Shown here in pieces: positions 11,701 to 21,592 of a DNA stretch of 64,000 nt. Numbering within the stretch: the first letter of the stretch is position 1; each line of letters starts with the position of its first letter. A program made the position numbers and the translations under genes. The notes under the pieces were generated by a model, which saw nothing but the letters and a program-made list of their open reading frames with translations, did not search any database and had not been told where the DNA came from. The DNA is from Schistocephalus solidus (Eukaryota; Platyhelminthes; Cestoda; Diphyllobothriidea; Diphyllobothriidae), in contig WEDG01001550.1 in NCBI GenBank assembly GCA_017591395.1, forward strand, positions 89,501-153,500, given 5' to 3'.

Positions 11701-14700
11701 CTTTTGATGAACAACCCGCAACGGTGTCTGTTTACACTCCCCCAGGTACGCCACATGAGAGTCTGTCAGAAGGCGCGCTGGCCAATCGCGACCATGAGGA
11801 GAATAAGGGCGGTGGAATTGAAAATCGACCGCTTAACATGCGTCCCCAGCGGAACCTCCTGGACATTCGTGCAACCGATGAACGTAAGTTAAGTTACACG
11901 TGGTTGACAAAAGCTTGCAGTCAATGACCGATCTCATGCAATGATAACCGAAATATTGAAATGCATTTTAGATTAGGAATAAGTACTTCAGTGTGATTGG
12001 TATATTTATTATCTTGAGGCAGAGAGAGAGAGAGGAACGGTGAGGTAGATTCAGTGTAAGTCTTCTCTCACTAAAATCCACCGCAAGCCACCGTCCTTAA
12101 ACCACCCTGAAATGGAGCATACGGTGGACATCTTCGAAATTCCAATGATCGAACTATCATCATGATGCATAATTTCAAGGTATTTTAGACACACGAGGTT
12201 GCCGGCTTTTAAACGAATGTCTTTCGGTCTCCTAAATAACCTCACCCAATTTACTAATTAAGTAGTGTGCGTGTTTTATATATTTTCTATGCCCATTCAA
12301 ATTTAAATATATTTTATATCAAATATAGATACAAATATTTTTGTTCTTGTACTCAGCTGATAGCAAATCACGTCTTCTTAACACTTCTCATTCAAAGAAA
12401 GGCTATTTTTGACTTGAGAAAAGTCTTTATTTTGAATTATTTAAGTCCGAGAGATGTCCATTCAAAGCATGTTGTGTCTGTTCATTTATTAATACCCTCA
12501 TGAAGCATATGGTATAGTCCAGATCTATCGCACAATTTTATGAGTACTATATGTTAGCTTCTAAATGGTGCACCGGAATGTGTGATATTTCTCCCATGGA
12601 AGGCATATAGCCTGTAGACTGCAAACCCCAAACGAAAATGCAACGGTAGATAGGGCTCAGAATTATTTGGAAATTAGAAACATACCCTTACTTGGAACAG
12701 AAAATTTGAAGAAGATCTGATTTGCTATCAAATGATTTCAAAAAAGAACATTTTTGCTTATTTTCTACAAACTATATTCTAATTTGCTAGGGCATCCTCA
12801 ATCTATAGAAAATATTAACACTAAGTTAGTAGTCTTTTTTAGCAAGTAAGATTTTTCAGGATACTGAAAAGCTCTTTGTTTAAAACCCGGCAGTCTATTG
12901 TGTCTGAAATATCGCGGGATTATGCTCCAGGGTAATAAATATTACAATCCCACTTAAGTAATCATTCCTGACCTAAAACATTTTAAAATTTGATCAACGT
13001 TGCATGAAATCGGTCACTGACTGCAATTTAAAATGAAAGATAAACTTGCAGATATTCTATTTTTCATATAAAACTATTGAAAGACTACGAAAAGCATTTA
13101 CCAGAGCATACAAAAATTGAAAGAGATAGAATGGTTCAAGCATGTACATGCTATCTTTCAGTGTGACCCATCAGTTAGGTCAAAACCTCAAGCCATCTCA
13201 TAGGTTCATGTGAGCTCTCATGTGGTTACTGGCTTTGGAATGAATATAGCCTGCTGGACAGGGCAGGTGCAAGCCGGTAGCACTGCTCATTTAGTCTGCT
13301 GATCTACAGTGTCCGACGAAAAGTGACAAATTTTTCGAATGAACGATAATCAGCCGCAAAACAACACCTGCGCATGCAGGAAAACTTTAAAACAATAATG
13401 ACCAATCTTATGCGAATTTAAAAATTAAAGGAAATAGTTAAATTAATATTACTTCTTCTGGAAATATCGATTTATTTAAAAAGGCGTCATATTTTATAAA
13501 TGTGATAAATCGCTGTATTTGAGATTAATATATTTAAATAGAATTTTCAGTCGAAATCGTATACATACCAGTCTGTGTATATTAAAAAACTTTCCCTTCG
13601 ACAAATTTATTTATTGGTGTTTTTGATATTGTATTTCAATTAGCGTCAGATCGTTCTAGGAACGCTGGTTAATACTTCACGATTTTTAGGGTCTTCAAGC
13701 GCCCGGTCATAAATTTAGATTCGGTTCTATATATTTATCAAACCCTTCAAAAGAGACAATGCTTAAAAGTACTTAAACAAATATTGAGTTTTTGGATCTT
13801 CTTTCTAATGCAGATGGTGGTTGAATCACATTTGTAGATTCACCCAACATGAAAACTCATTGCCGAGACAAATGCTAGTCCACACCGAAATTCGGCAGTT
13901 ACTAGGCCTAAGATCAATCGCTGCTGAAAATGAGAAACTCACCTTACGCTTTATATTTGGAAGTTTTTCACTGTGTTCGTTTACTTAAATGCGCTGTTAT
14001 ATGATTGCCAATGCACGAAAGAGTGACCGAATATATACTAAGATTTTGCAAAAATGCAAATCTTCTGCCCATTGCGTTTCTTAATCCCGGATTAGTAGAA
14101 AATATTTTATGCAAATAGTACCTAATCGCTTGCTTCCAATTTAATATAGGTTGTTCTAGGCGTCCATTACCACATTATCTTGCACGTAGTTTGTTTACGG
14201 GTCTACTATTTGGCGTAGTAAAACAAAATAATGGTAAACAAGTTAAGTACTGCGTTTGGTGACAAAAAACGCCAGACATTTGCAAAAAATAATCCTTGAA
14301 GCTCGATTAATTTCTTGTTTCTCGAAAACAATGCGATTCCTTACACTAGCCTTCACGAAATTTTTTAAAAATTTAGATCATATTTCCGGTAGCAGGAAGG
14401 ATTTATCTGAAATCTTTCCTGCTTATATTAATGTGTTTCTATAGCACAACGTACAAAAACAATAGGCTTTGGTCTGTGATATTAAATAGCATAGGAAATT
14501 TCTTGGATATCCGGTAACCTCCGATTTCGTCTAAATTCAGCCTTTTTACTTGCGATATATGATTCAACATGCAGTGTTCTTTATAAAAAGGCTTTCTGAA
14601 AATCCAGATCTCCTCAACAAGCCAAAATAACGCGACCACATGTACGTAAAACTACTCACTCAATTTTCAATCACACATTGCAAGATTTAGGTCATCTACT

Positions 14701-16380
14701 GTATCTGTGATATCGCATATATGGTCACTTAGCTGTTTCATTATCTTTTATACAAGTTGCTGGGGCTTGCTGATAGTGAAAGGCAAACAGGCAGATTCAG
14801 GCTTATTTTTTCTGCAAAAAATGTCCATCTGTAGCCGACTAACTCTGCATTTTGGTAATTTGGTAAGGACTTCGTTCTATCCCGACGTGTGTTAGAGGAG
14901 AAGGTAAAACGGGATTCTGGATAAACCGATCTATTCTAGACCGGCAGAAACAGCGAATCTCTGGCTCATCAACTCTTGGTTATTTATTGGAGTTCTGTGC
15001 GTTCTCGAACGTTCCGACCAATGGCGTGCCAATCGCGGGGAGCGTTCTCTAATCTATTGGCCCACGTGTCTCACGTTGATTGGTCGCTTCTCACGCTGGA
15101 ATCCTCTCGAAAGTTAGGATCGCACGATTACTCGATGCAGCCATGCGCACTGATTGGCGGCCTCGTTTCCCGCGTGTTTCTTATCTGTCTTGGTCCGTTT
15201 TGGCGTGCATGGTCACTCGTTCTTTTCGCCTTAGGCCGCGACTCCATTGCGGTTCCCGTCTCTGTAACAGAATCCAGGTGCCGTCCATATAATGTAGCTC
15301 GTCAAAATAAACTCTTGAATCCTCCTTGCTTAAGTTAATAAGAAGCATTTTTTAATGGTTCCTAAACTGATGGAGTTCATCTTTGTCTTTTCCAATGCGA
15401 CCGATGAGCTACTTAAAATATTTCAGGTTTTCCCCGGAGTGCAGCGCATGAGAAAACCCACTCTAAGATGAGCACTCTGGAACTTACCTCACAAACTCAG
15501 GTCATGGTAAGTCATTTTCTGCATGCAAGTGAAACGTAGGTAGCCAGAACGTGAAGAGTATGCCTAATGCCCCCTTTTATTAAATCAAACAAAAAATCAA
15601 CAAAAAACCAAACAGTGAAGTTAAAATGCTAACTGGCAACTTGCTTCCCCATAAGGGCTGATAGTTATCTGATGAGTTACTAAATTTTTGAGAAAATATC
15701 TTTTGGTGATAGAAGGGCATTAATCGAACTTTAATCGTATCTGACCGTAATTTCCGGCATAATAAGACTTGAGTGTTAATTTATTTAAATTAAACTTCTC
15801 AGTAGAGTTTGGTGCCTAATCCACCTGGCTACATCTCACTCGCCCCCGATAACCCCGGGCCAGTAACTCCAACAGGCGTGTTCCATAACCCGATTGGTGA
15901 ACGCACTTCCAGTACAGCAATATAGGGCGACAAGACCTCGAACTCGCCACGCGGTAGATGCGTTAGACAAACATGAGGCACGAAAGGTGTTATTGGGGAT
16001 GCGTACCCATAACAATGGCCACATATTGGAATTATGATAGCTCGCCTAGGTTAAGTCTCACGCCACGTCAGTCACCTGCCCCCTCTCCCGCATCTGATCT
16101 TCTTGAACTGGTCATGACACCGGATCCAGACAAATGAAGAGGGAGAGTGAAAGTCTTCAATCACTGAATTAACTCCCCCACAAGTCACGTCCTTGTGTCA
16201 CCATGTTGTGGCACACACGGTGGATATCCTCAGTGACGACCGTCAAACTGTTGGTTGAGCGTACGTCCGTTTGACCACTGGAAAGAGTTGACCAATCACA
16301 GGATTAGCCTTCAATTAACTATTCGGACTAGCCCTAGGTGACTGTGATGCCATTAGAATTATAATCTGCGAGACATTAGG

Positions 16381-16466
<86 letters not shown>

Positions 16467-18004
16467 CAGTCAGGTGTTCACTGATCTGGCTAAGGTACAT
16501 GTATGTTCTGTTCTGCCCTGGAGCTCACTTTAGAGCCCTCGCAGACAGTCTCATAGCAACTTGGAGAATATGATAATAAGATGAAGCCGACAAAGACAAG
16601 GGAGACCGGAATGGCCATTTCTGGCTTAGTAGCCGTCATCAGCCATTCATACACAATCCCAAGTGTGGATCACCTTCGAAACAGAAGTTGATGAATGACT
16701 CCCGTTCTTAGAGGTTCTCGTACATAGGAAGACAGACGGGACACTACATACCTCAGTCTATCGAAAGCTACATACTCCGAGGTCGTCGTACATTTTGGGA
16801 GTAAGCACCCCCATGTCTCACAAACGCAGTTCTGTAAAAAGCTCACTAATTCAAGCAAAAAATCACTATTCCGATGAAGAAACATATTGAACAGACATTA
16901 AATACTTTTTCAAACTACTTTCCCAAAATGGATATTCCCCTGACTTTGTCCGTCGCTGCATGCGATGACAACAGTTCAAAGAAAAAGGTATTTACAGAGC
17001 TAGAACCTCTCGGGCGTCAAAACTAGCAAACTGGTGAACCCTCCTGTATGTAAAGAATGTATCTGAGGTGGTCGAAATACAGCTCAGGAATACAAATAGC
17101 GCACAAACCTGCAATAACTTTGCGCACCCAACTGGTACACCCTAAGGACAGGGTTTGCTATTTCAATAGAAAAGAAGTTGTCTACAAAATGCCGTGTACC
17201 AGTTGTGATGCAGTTTATTCTGGCCGAACTGGGAAATCTCTATCCACCCGTTTACATGAACGTCAGTTAGCGGTGAGGAGACGAAACCCCTTATCTCAGG
17301 TAACCATGCACACACTGGACACAGGACACCTATTTGCATGGGAGGAGACCCACATCGGTGGCACCCGCCCAACAAAGAAGGGTCGCGAATTCCTAGAGGC
17401 CATGCACTCAGACGAGGCATGCATTAACAGGCATACCGATTTGGATGTCAATTACAAATTTCTCGAATTTCTCGATTGGGTAAATGAAAACGCTGGGCGC
17501 CTATTGGCTCAAACTTTAACCAACCATAGTACCTTGTGTTAGGCATTGTTTAAGGTTAACTGTTTTGTGTACAACCCCCAGTTGTTTGAAGACGAACTGG
17601 GGTAACAGACCCGAAAATGTACATAATAAAGTTATTTTGTTCCCAAAGAACTTCGGCTTAAGTGAAAGCAACACAAGATGTTAGTACATGTACATGTGTG
17701 GCTTCAATGATTGGATGACAGAGAGGACTATATCATTTATATTTTTAAAATCCTGTTTTTAAACCCACAAGCACTAAATAAGGAAAAACGATATAATCTA
17801 AGGGATAGAGCTTTTCAAATAGGTTAATAGGTTAAAAATTGCCAATCTACTCTTTAGGATATCAATCAGGTCGAAAATGCTGAGAACCTACCCTTTAAGG
17901 AGAAAATGAAGCTGTTTGCCCAGGCGATTGGTGAGGAGGAACCAAAGAGTCGACTAAAGGCTTCGAGTCGTGAACTTAACCTTCTCAAGACCATCGTGCG
18001 CTGA
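5643..18004 (+). CDS. Gene 1: 3' part of a spliced host gene, C-terminal 286 residues
   Basis: Seven exons join without a break: 5643-5758, 9958-10048, 11295-11321 (tentative), 11388-11466, 11563-11883, 15427-15506 and 17858-18004 (TGA at 18002-18004). Total length is 861 nt. Exon phases match at every junction (2, 0, 0, 1, 1, 0), which would be unlikely by chance. The product is polar and low in hydrophobic segments. It has a basic Pro/Lys patch (KPKPKSW), a charged helix with heptad-like spacing (FEKERLEIIRMQEQRARM), a Ser/Pro/Gly-rich middle, and a tail with PFKEKMKLFAQAIGEEEPK. This reads like the C-terminal tail of a cytoplasmic scaffold or junctional adaptor. A PFKEK-x3-F motif in such tails is only a remembered resemblance and no family is claimed. 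The upstream exons lie outside the window or are hidden. Introns carry SINEs and a Penelope fragment. Confidence 0.75.
8690..9070. repeat. CpG-rich block, possible solo-LTR or promoter-like repeat
   Basis: A GC- and CpG-rich island in AT-rich DNA, with CACGTG and a CCAAT box (AGCCAATCAGC). It resembles in style the CCAAT/CpG-rich blocks at 14960-15320, 27307-27790 and 39590-39870. A solo LTR is one explanation, but no tRNA primer site or terminal TG...CA was established. Confidence 0.3.
9140..9215 (-). repeat. tRNA-derived SINE head (second family)
   Basis: The minus strand reads GCCTCGTAGCTCAAGTGGCT (box A like) and, about 45 bases on, GGGTTGGAATTCCACC (box B like). A related head occurs at 50655-50745. 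Arm pairing is too poor for a functional tRNA. Confidence 0.5.
9958..10048 (+). CDS. Gene 1 exon b
   Basis: The acceptor is TCTTTATGCTTCAG and the donor is CCT|GTAAGC. The first base completes the AT carried over from exon a, giving Met-Ile-Asp-Gly-Phe-Glu-Lys-Glu. The 30-residue peptide is a strongly charged amphipathic helix, probably coiled-coil. It exits in phase 0. Confidence 0.75.
11295..11321 (+). CDS. Gene 1 exon c (tentative 27-nt micro-exon)
   Basis: Nine codons (AYNSIDAPQ), ending at a strong donor CAG|GTAAGG, keep the frame between exons b and d. The acceptor (GCATTGATTGAG) has a weak pyrimidine tract, so the 5' boundary is uncertain. Because it is symmetric (0-0), the gene 1 model also works without it. 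Confidence 0.45.
11388..11466 (+). CDS. Gene 1 exon d
   Basis: The acceptor is CTCTCATTTTAG and the donor is ACCA|GTAAGT. It enters at phase 0 and exits at phase 1 after 26 codons (ATENKARSGSVTDVHQF and on). The peptide is polar, with no domain recognised. Confidence 0.75.
11563..11883 (+). CDS. Gene 1 exon e (largest exon)
   Basis: A long polypyrimidine tract ends in CCTTTTCCAG, and the donor is GAAC|GTAAGT. The 321 nt enter and exit at phase 1. The peptide is Ser, Glu, Arg and Pro rich and contains WSKKSVTFDEQP and VYTPPGTPHES, typical of phosphorylatable disordered linkers. Shorter overlapping open frames here are shadows. Confidence 0.8.
12045..12150 (+). repeat. Fragment related to RTE 3' terminus
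   Basis: It matches the terminal part of the repeats at 32365-32690 and 43799-44140: an AAGTCTNCTCTCA stretch, then CACCGTCC, then GGAGCATACGGTGGACATC, ending near GATCGAACTATC. The same series ends the RTE LINEs read on the minus strand. Confidence 0.65.
14960..15320 (+). repeat. CCAAT-rich, CpG-containing repeat, possible solo LTR
   Basis: Several CCAAT or ATTGG boxes lie here (GACCAATGG, TATTGG, GATTGG twice). Near the end is a block (CGCCTTAGGCCGCGACTCCA) that recurs in the 27307-27790 repeat, then an AATAAA at about 15306. Such boxes plus a polyadenylation signal suit an LTR, but boundaries and a target duplication were not found. Confidence 0.35.
15427..15506 (+). CDS. Gene 1 exon f
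   Basis: The acceptor is AAAATATTTCAG and the donor is GTCATG|GTAAGT. It enters at phase 1 with Arg-Phe-Pro-Arg-Ser and exits at phase 0. The peptide is polar, with HEKTHSKMSTLEL. Confidence 0.75.
15836..16265 (+). repeat. Non-autonomous repeat sharing the RTE 3' tail
   Basis: Near 15946 is a head with GCGGTAGATGCG, shared with copies at 32364 and 43816. It is followed by the CACCTGCCCCCTCTCCC, TCTTCTTGAACTGGTCATGACACCGG, CACAAGTCACGTCC and CACACGGTGGATATCC series found at the 3' end of both RTE copies. It lies in the last intron of gene 1. Confidence 0.65.
16386..16464. repeat. (TA)n microsatellite, about 80 bp
   Basis: An uninterrupted alternating AT tract. The Ile/Tyr open frames across it are artefacts. 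Confidence 0.95.
16568..16680 (-). repeat. tRNA-SINE body with the best hammerhead-like core
   Basis: The minus strand runs GGGATTGTGTATGAATGG, CTGATGA, C, GGCT-ACTA-AGCC, A, GAAA, TGGCCATT, CCGGTCTCCC. The same order recurs in other copies of this SINE family. The tRNA-like head is missing in this truncated copy. See the hammerhead finding for strand positions. Confidence 0.6.
16681..17640 (+). mobile_element. Penelope-like element, 3' part (RT remnant + GIY-YIG)
   Basis: The remnant begins with the end of the RT domain in a stop-containing frame (PFLEVLVHRKTDGTLHTSVY at about 16700-16762). It continues through frame-broken sequence into an intact GIY-YIG endonuclease frame and a polyadenylation signal AATAAA at 17625-17630. 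It is inserted in gene 1's last intron, same strand as the gene. The 5' part of the element is absent. Confidence 0.8.
17057..17542 (+). pseudogene. GIY-YIG endonuclease domain of a Penelope-like element
   Basis: An open frame of 161 codons ending at TAG encodes the C-terminal endonuclease of a Penelope-like retroelement, which cuts target DNA during retrotransposition. Visible are a CTSCD Cys pair, AVYSGRTGKSLSTRLHE (the GIY-YIG core with its catalytic Arg), MHTLDTGHLFAWEE (the conserved His pair of the CCHH element) and KKGREFLEAMHS (the conserved Glu). The usual Tyr/Ile after the first Tyr is Ser here, so activity is doubtful. The native protein would start far upstream in an RT domain, which is degraded in this copy (stops at about 16693 and 16870), hence the pseudogene call. 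The first Met at 17057 is simply the first one after the last stop. Confidence 0.8.
17858..18004 (+). CDS. Gene 1 terminal exon g
   Basis: The acceptor is CTACTCTTTAG. Forty-eight codons run to TGA. It carries the charged motif PFKEKMKLFAQAIGEEEPK and ends LLKTIVR. No canonical AATAAA is seen in the next 100 bases, so the polyadenylation site is unclear. A Penelope-like fragment occupies the intron just upstream, in the same orientation. Confidence 0.8.
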   Translation, partial: DINQVENAENLPFKEKMKLFAQAIGEEEPKSRLKASSRELNLLKTIVR

Positions 18005-18179
18005 ACTCAGAAGTCGGTTCGCAATTTCCTCGGCGCCTTCGATTCCTTATATTCCTTTTAACAACAAATTTCGATAAACTGCAATGCAGAGCCACTGGTG
18101 ACCTACTTCGCACTCAAATATCATCGCATATGGCTTGTGAAGGGTGTCACCTTCGCAAGCTTGTGTACAAATATCCTGG

Positions 18180-18720
18180 GAGTGCTTCCAACGTTTTTTT
18201 CAATCATTATAGTTTCGCCAAGACAAATCTCCCTTCCCTCGCCTCCCGCAACCTCACTTTTCTCCCCCTTTGCCTTTATCAAAAGCAATGCTATTTCGTA
18301 CCTTTACGCAATCAACTCGTTTTTTTATCTACATGCAGGACCAAGCAGCAAATTTGCCTTTATGTTTCATTTGAGTAGATGGTTTCAAATGCGAATTGTT
18401 CTCGACTAACGCAGATAACTGGAAAAACATTTCACTCAACAAAGAGCGCTAACTGGGTTTTCAATACTTGCATTTATAAGGTGTATGGGAATGCATCAAG
18501 TACCGTTTCTATTATTAGCAGTTCAGTATCATAGATGCAGTTTCATCTGCGAAAAGAAATCTCATAACAGCTCGGTCACTGCGTCCAAGATGTTGCCAGA
18601 CTCCTTGACATTTTCTTGTCATTGTGCGCGAAGGTTTTGAGGGAAAAGAAGGTGAGTCCTGGAGACGGAAAAAGTGAGCTAAATGCTGCGCTAGTCCTCC
18701 TCACTATAATTTCACTAATT
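18180..18720 (+). repeat. Diverged direct repeat, unit 1
   Basis: It aligns over about 500 bases with 19545-20070. Shared blocks include CAACCTCACTTTTCTC, TATCTACATGCAGGACCAAG versus CATCTAAATGCAGGACGAGG, GTAGATGGTTTCAAA, and GTCCAAGATGTTGCCAG. Both units contain a T-rich tract ending in ATGCAG, which looks like a 3' splice site. A Penelope RT fragment abuts unit 2. Confidence 0.75.
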
Positions 18721-18830
18721 TTTTTTCACCATCGAGTGCATTTAAAGACGCAGACCGTGTTTCATAAATTGCGTGAATTAAAAGAATGGGAAAAGCTGAA
18801 AAGTTTTGCATTTCCAAGGAAGTGCTGTTT

Positions 18831-19176
<346 letters not shown>

Positions 19177-19194
19177 TCTCAACGCCATCTTTCA

Positions 19195-19530
19195 GGACAT
19201 TTTATTTACGATTGAGGAGGAAGAAAACAACCAGCTGACCTTTCTGGATGTCCTCGTTTGTCGCAAAGGTTGCGATTGTTTAAAACTAAAGTGTTCAGGA
19301 AAGCTACAAGTACGACGCAAGTACTGAACTCCAACAGCAAACTACCCTATCAGTCACAAAGGCAGTTGCGTAAGGGCGCTATACCAGTGCGTCGAAAATC
19401 ATTGCAGTGAAACGTAAGACAAGGTTGCTAAAGTATACTATCTTCGACGGGTACTGAGAGGGATTGGAAACCCGCGCAACTTTGTCAAACAACGCATGCG
19501 CAAACGACAAGAGAGACCCAACCCAACCGG
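19195..19530 (+). pseudogene. Penelope-like RT fragment
   Basis: One frame reads NNQLTFLDVLVCRKG, then LKTKVFRKAT after a break. This is the conserved end of the Penelope RT domain, homologous in position to PFLEVLVHRKTDGTLHTSVY of the copy at 16.7 kb. Frameshifts and stops follow. No GIY-YIG domain is attached; instead the sequence runs straight into direct-repeat unit 2. Confidence 0.65.
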
Positions 19531-19544
19531 CTCAGACAAGTGTC

Positions 19545-20070
19545 CCTCCAACGTCTCCCTCAACCTCACTTTTCTCTCCCTTTGTCTTTATTACAAGCAA
19601 TGGTATTTCATACCTCCACGTAATCTTCTCTTTTTTCATCTAAATGCAGGACGAGGCAGACAATTTGGTTTTATTTTTCGTTTGCGTAGATGGTTTCAAA
19701 GCGGAATTTTTATCAACTACCGCAGAATACTGGGCAAAACCTTCACCAAACAATGAATGCTAATCGTATTTGCGGTACTTGCATTTGTAAGCGTTTGTAA
19801 ATGCATAGGAATAAGAAGTTACATCAAGTTTCGTTTCGCTTATGAGCACTTTGGTACCATACATGCTGTTGCATATGTGAAATCTTACAGAAGTTCCGTC
19901 GCTGCGTCCAAGATGTTGCCAGCCGTCTTGACAGTTTCTCGTCATAGTTTGCGAAGGTGATGAAAGCAAAGCAGGCGCATATGAACAGAGAGAGAAAAAA
20001 AATAGTGAGCAAATGCTGCGCTAGTCTTTCTTGCTGTGGTTTCTCCACTATAATTTTCTTCACACGCAAT
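19545..20070 (+). repeat. Diverged direct repeat, unit 2
   Basis: It pairs with 18180-18720. Like unit 1, it is followed by a GA-rich tract (20099-20136 here), so the tract may belong to the repeated unit. The short frames here are shadows. Confidence 0.75.
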
Positions 20071-20504
20071 GCGCGGCCGCATGCTCTGGGTAGTACAGAA
20101 GAGAGAGCTTGCGAGAGAGAGAGAGAGGGAGAGAGATACACCCTACATTGCAAATATCATTCCGCAATTTTTAGTCGGTTGTATGTGCTACGGGCAAACC
20201 TCCGCACAATATGAATCGACCGTCATTAAAGAGAATGGGCCGACTTAAACGTATGAGATCTGTATGATTCATGGGTAATGCTTAGTGGTTGTTTGCATAT
20301 CTGTGCGCATGATCAAAGATGTTTGTATGGTACCTCAATATGTGAAAAAGTGCAGTCAGGGAAGGCTGACCTGGGGACTGCTGGCCACAGCCCCTGGTAT
20401 TGGCTCTCGAATCACGTTGCGACCAAGTACCTGTCGTTTGTTCAAGCCAATAGGAGACAATAGTGTGGGGTCCAGTCTACCTTTTCTTAATCGATAGCCT
20501 TATT

Positions 20505-20815
20505 CTACTTATAACGTGCTAGTCGTTTGGTGGCTGCTGGCAGGGTTTGAAAAGCAGCTCAAAGGCACAACGGGACGAGGGAGTCCCGTAACCGTTCGGT
20601 GAGTGCCAATCTACCATTTTTAATATAACCGATCGAAAACTGACAGGACAACGAACCCGTGGCTCAATGTTTAGGGCGCAGAACTTCTAACTAACAGGGC
20701 GCGCGATTGATCCTCGGATGTTACAACGCCTTGGATTGGGCGTGGTTGACTGATGACGGATAGAAAGTCAAAACTAGCCACTTAAGTCTCCCCCGCCTTT
20801 CTGTCTTTTATATAC
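20505..20815 (+). repeat. tRNA-derived SINE, first family
   Basis: A tail unit (CTAGTCGTTTGGTGGCTGCTGG, then GGGACGAGGGAGTCCCGTAA) leads into a leader CCGATCGAAAAC. A tRNA-like head follows at about 20651-20717 (GTGGCTCAATGTTTAGGGCG as box A, GCGCGATTGATCCTC as box B). The body then has GGATTGGGCGTGG, CTGATGACGGATAG and AAGTCTCCCCC. The order suggests two units joined head to tail. Confidence 0.7.
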
Positions 20816-21249
20816 TAGCCGCTGAGCGGCTACTGGTGAGAGTGAGTGAGTGACTGAGACCCACGGTACAAGGGGACGCGGTGTGCACCCCTCTACCAAT
20901 ACCTTATATGACTGCAACACACTCAACCTTGCACCAATTTTAAGTAATTAATTGCTTTTAGCACCGAGTAGTCTCTGGTTTTGTAACTTCCCCAATTCGC
21001 ATACTTTCCCAGACATAGGTGTTTGATTCTCAAAGTTAACTAGTTACCCTCTCTTCTCTAAAACCTTCTATGCTTTCCGGGATTCAATTTAAAATGTTCC
21101 ATATCGTAAATTGGAGGCACCACCTTTCCCCCTAGAATATCAATGAGCGGCACCCGTCCGAAAGCTAGTGGTTAGTCTTTACCCCTCACGCTTAAATTTG
21201 CAACACTTTTTACCAATACTGACTATATGAAGCATTTAAATCATTTACT

Positions 21250-21410
21250 AAAGCGTTCAAATGTTCTGCAGTCAAACCGTGCGAACCCATGAGCAGCTAA
21301 CTAGGGTTGAATTCCTATGCACATCCGGCCTTGGTTCGGGCCTGACCGACTGACCACAGCGAGTAGACCAGAAAGGAGTGCCGTTTGTAGCGGGTATAAT
21401 GTGCTGATGC
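21250..21410 (+). repeat. tRNA-SINE, diverged copy
   Basis: A box-B-like GGGTTGAATTCC is followed by CTTGGTTCGGGCCTGACCGA and CTGACCACAGCGAGTAGACC plus AGAAAGG. This corresponds block by block to the SINE body elsewhere (CTGATGA, stem, AGAAATGG). The head is degraded. Confidence 0.4.
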
Positions 21411-21525
21411 TGTTTGATTCTCGCAATGTGACTACCTATAGGAGGAGTGCTAAATCAGTACCCCCTAACGCGCAATGAAAAGCCTGCATTCTTTTCTGTT
21501 ACAAGCGCTGCTCAGTGAAGGGCTC

Positions 21526-21526
<1 letters not shown>

Positions 21527-21590
<64 letters not shown>
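21527..21590. repeat. (TC)n(CA)n microsatellite
   Basis: TC repeats (21527-21548) pass into CA repeats (21549-21590). The CA tract touches the 3' end of RTE copy B. Confidence 0.95.

Positions 21591-21592
<2 letters not shown>

Larger units (their letters stand above)
11884..15426. other. Gene 1 intron, about 3.5 kb
   Basis: It is AT-rich. It contains a short RTE-3'-end-related fragment (12045-12150) and a CCAAT/CpG-rich block (14960-15320). No exon-like segment was seen in 12250-14950. Confidence 0.6.

Noticed and set aside
11704..11892. Second frame overlapping gene 1 exon e
   Set aside because: It lacks splice-phase agreement and is a shadow of the real exon frame.
16636..16642. C/D-box snoRNA (CTGATGA as box C)
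   Set aside because: The first base is not a purine, no box D with a terminal stem lies at suitable spacing, and the element recurs in a repeat family.
20651..20717. tRNA gene
   Set aside because: Box A and box B are present, but cloverleaf arms do not pair and the same head is attached to a repeated body elsewhere, so it is a SINE head.
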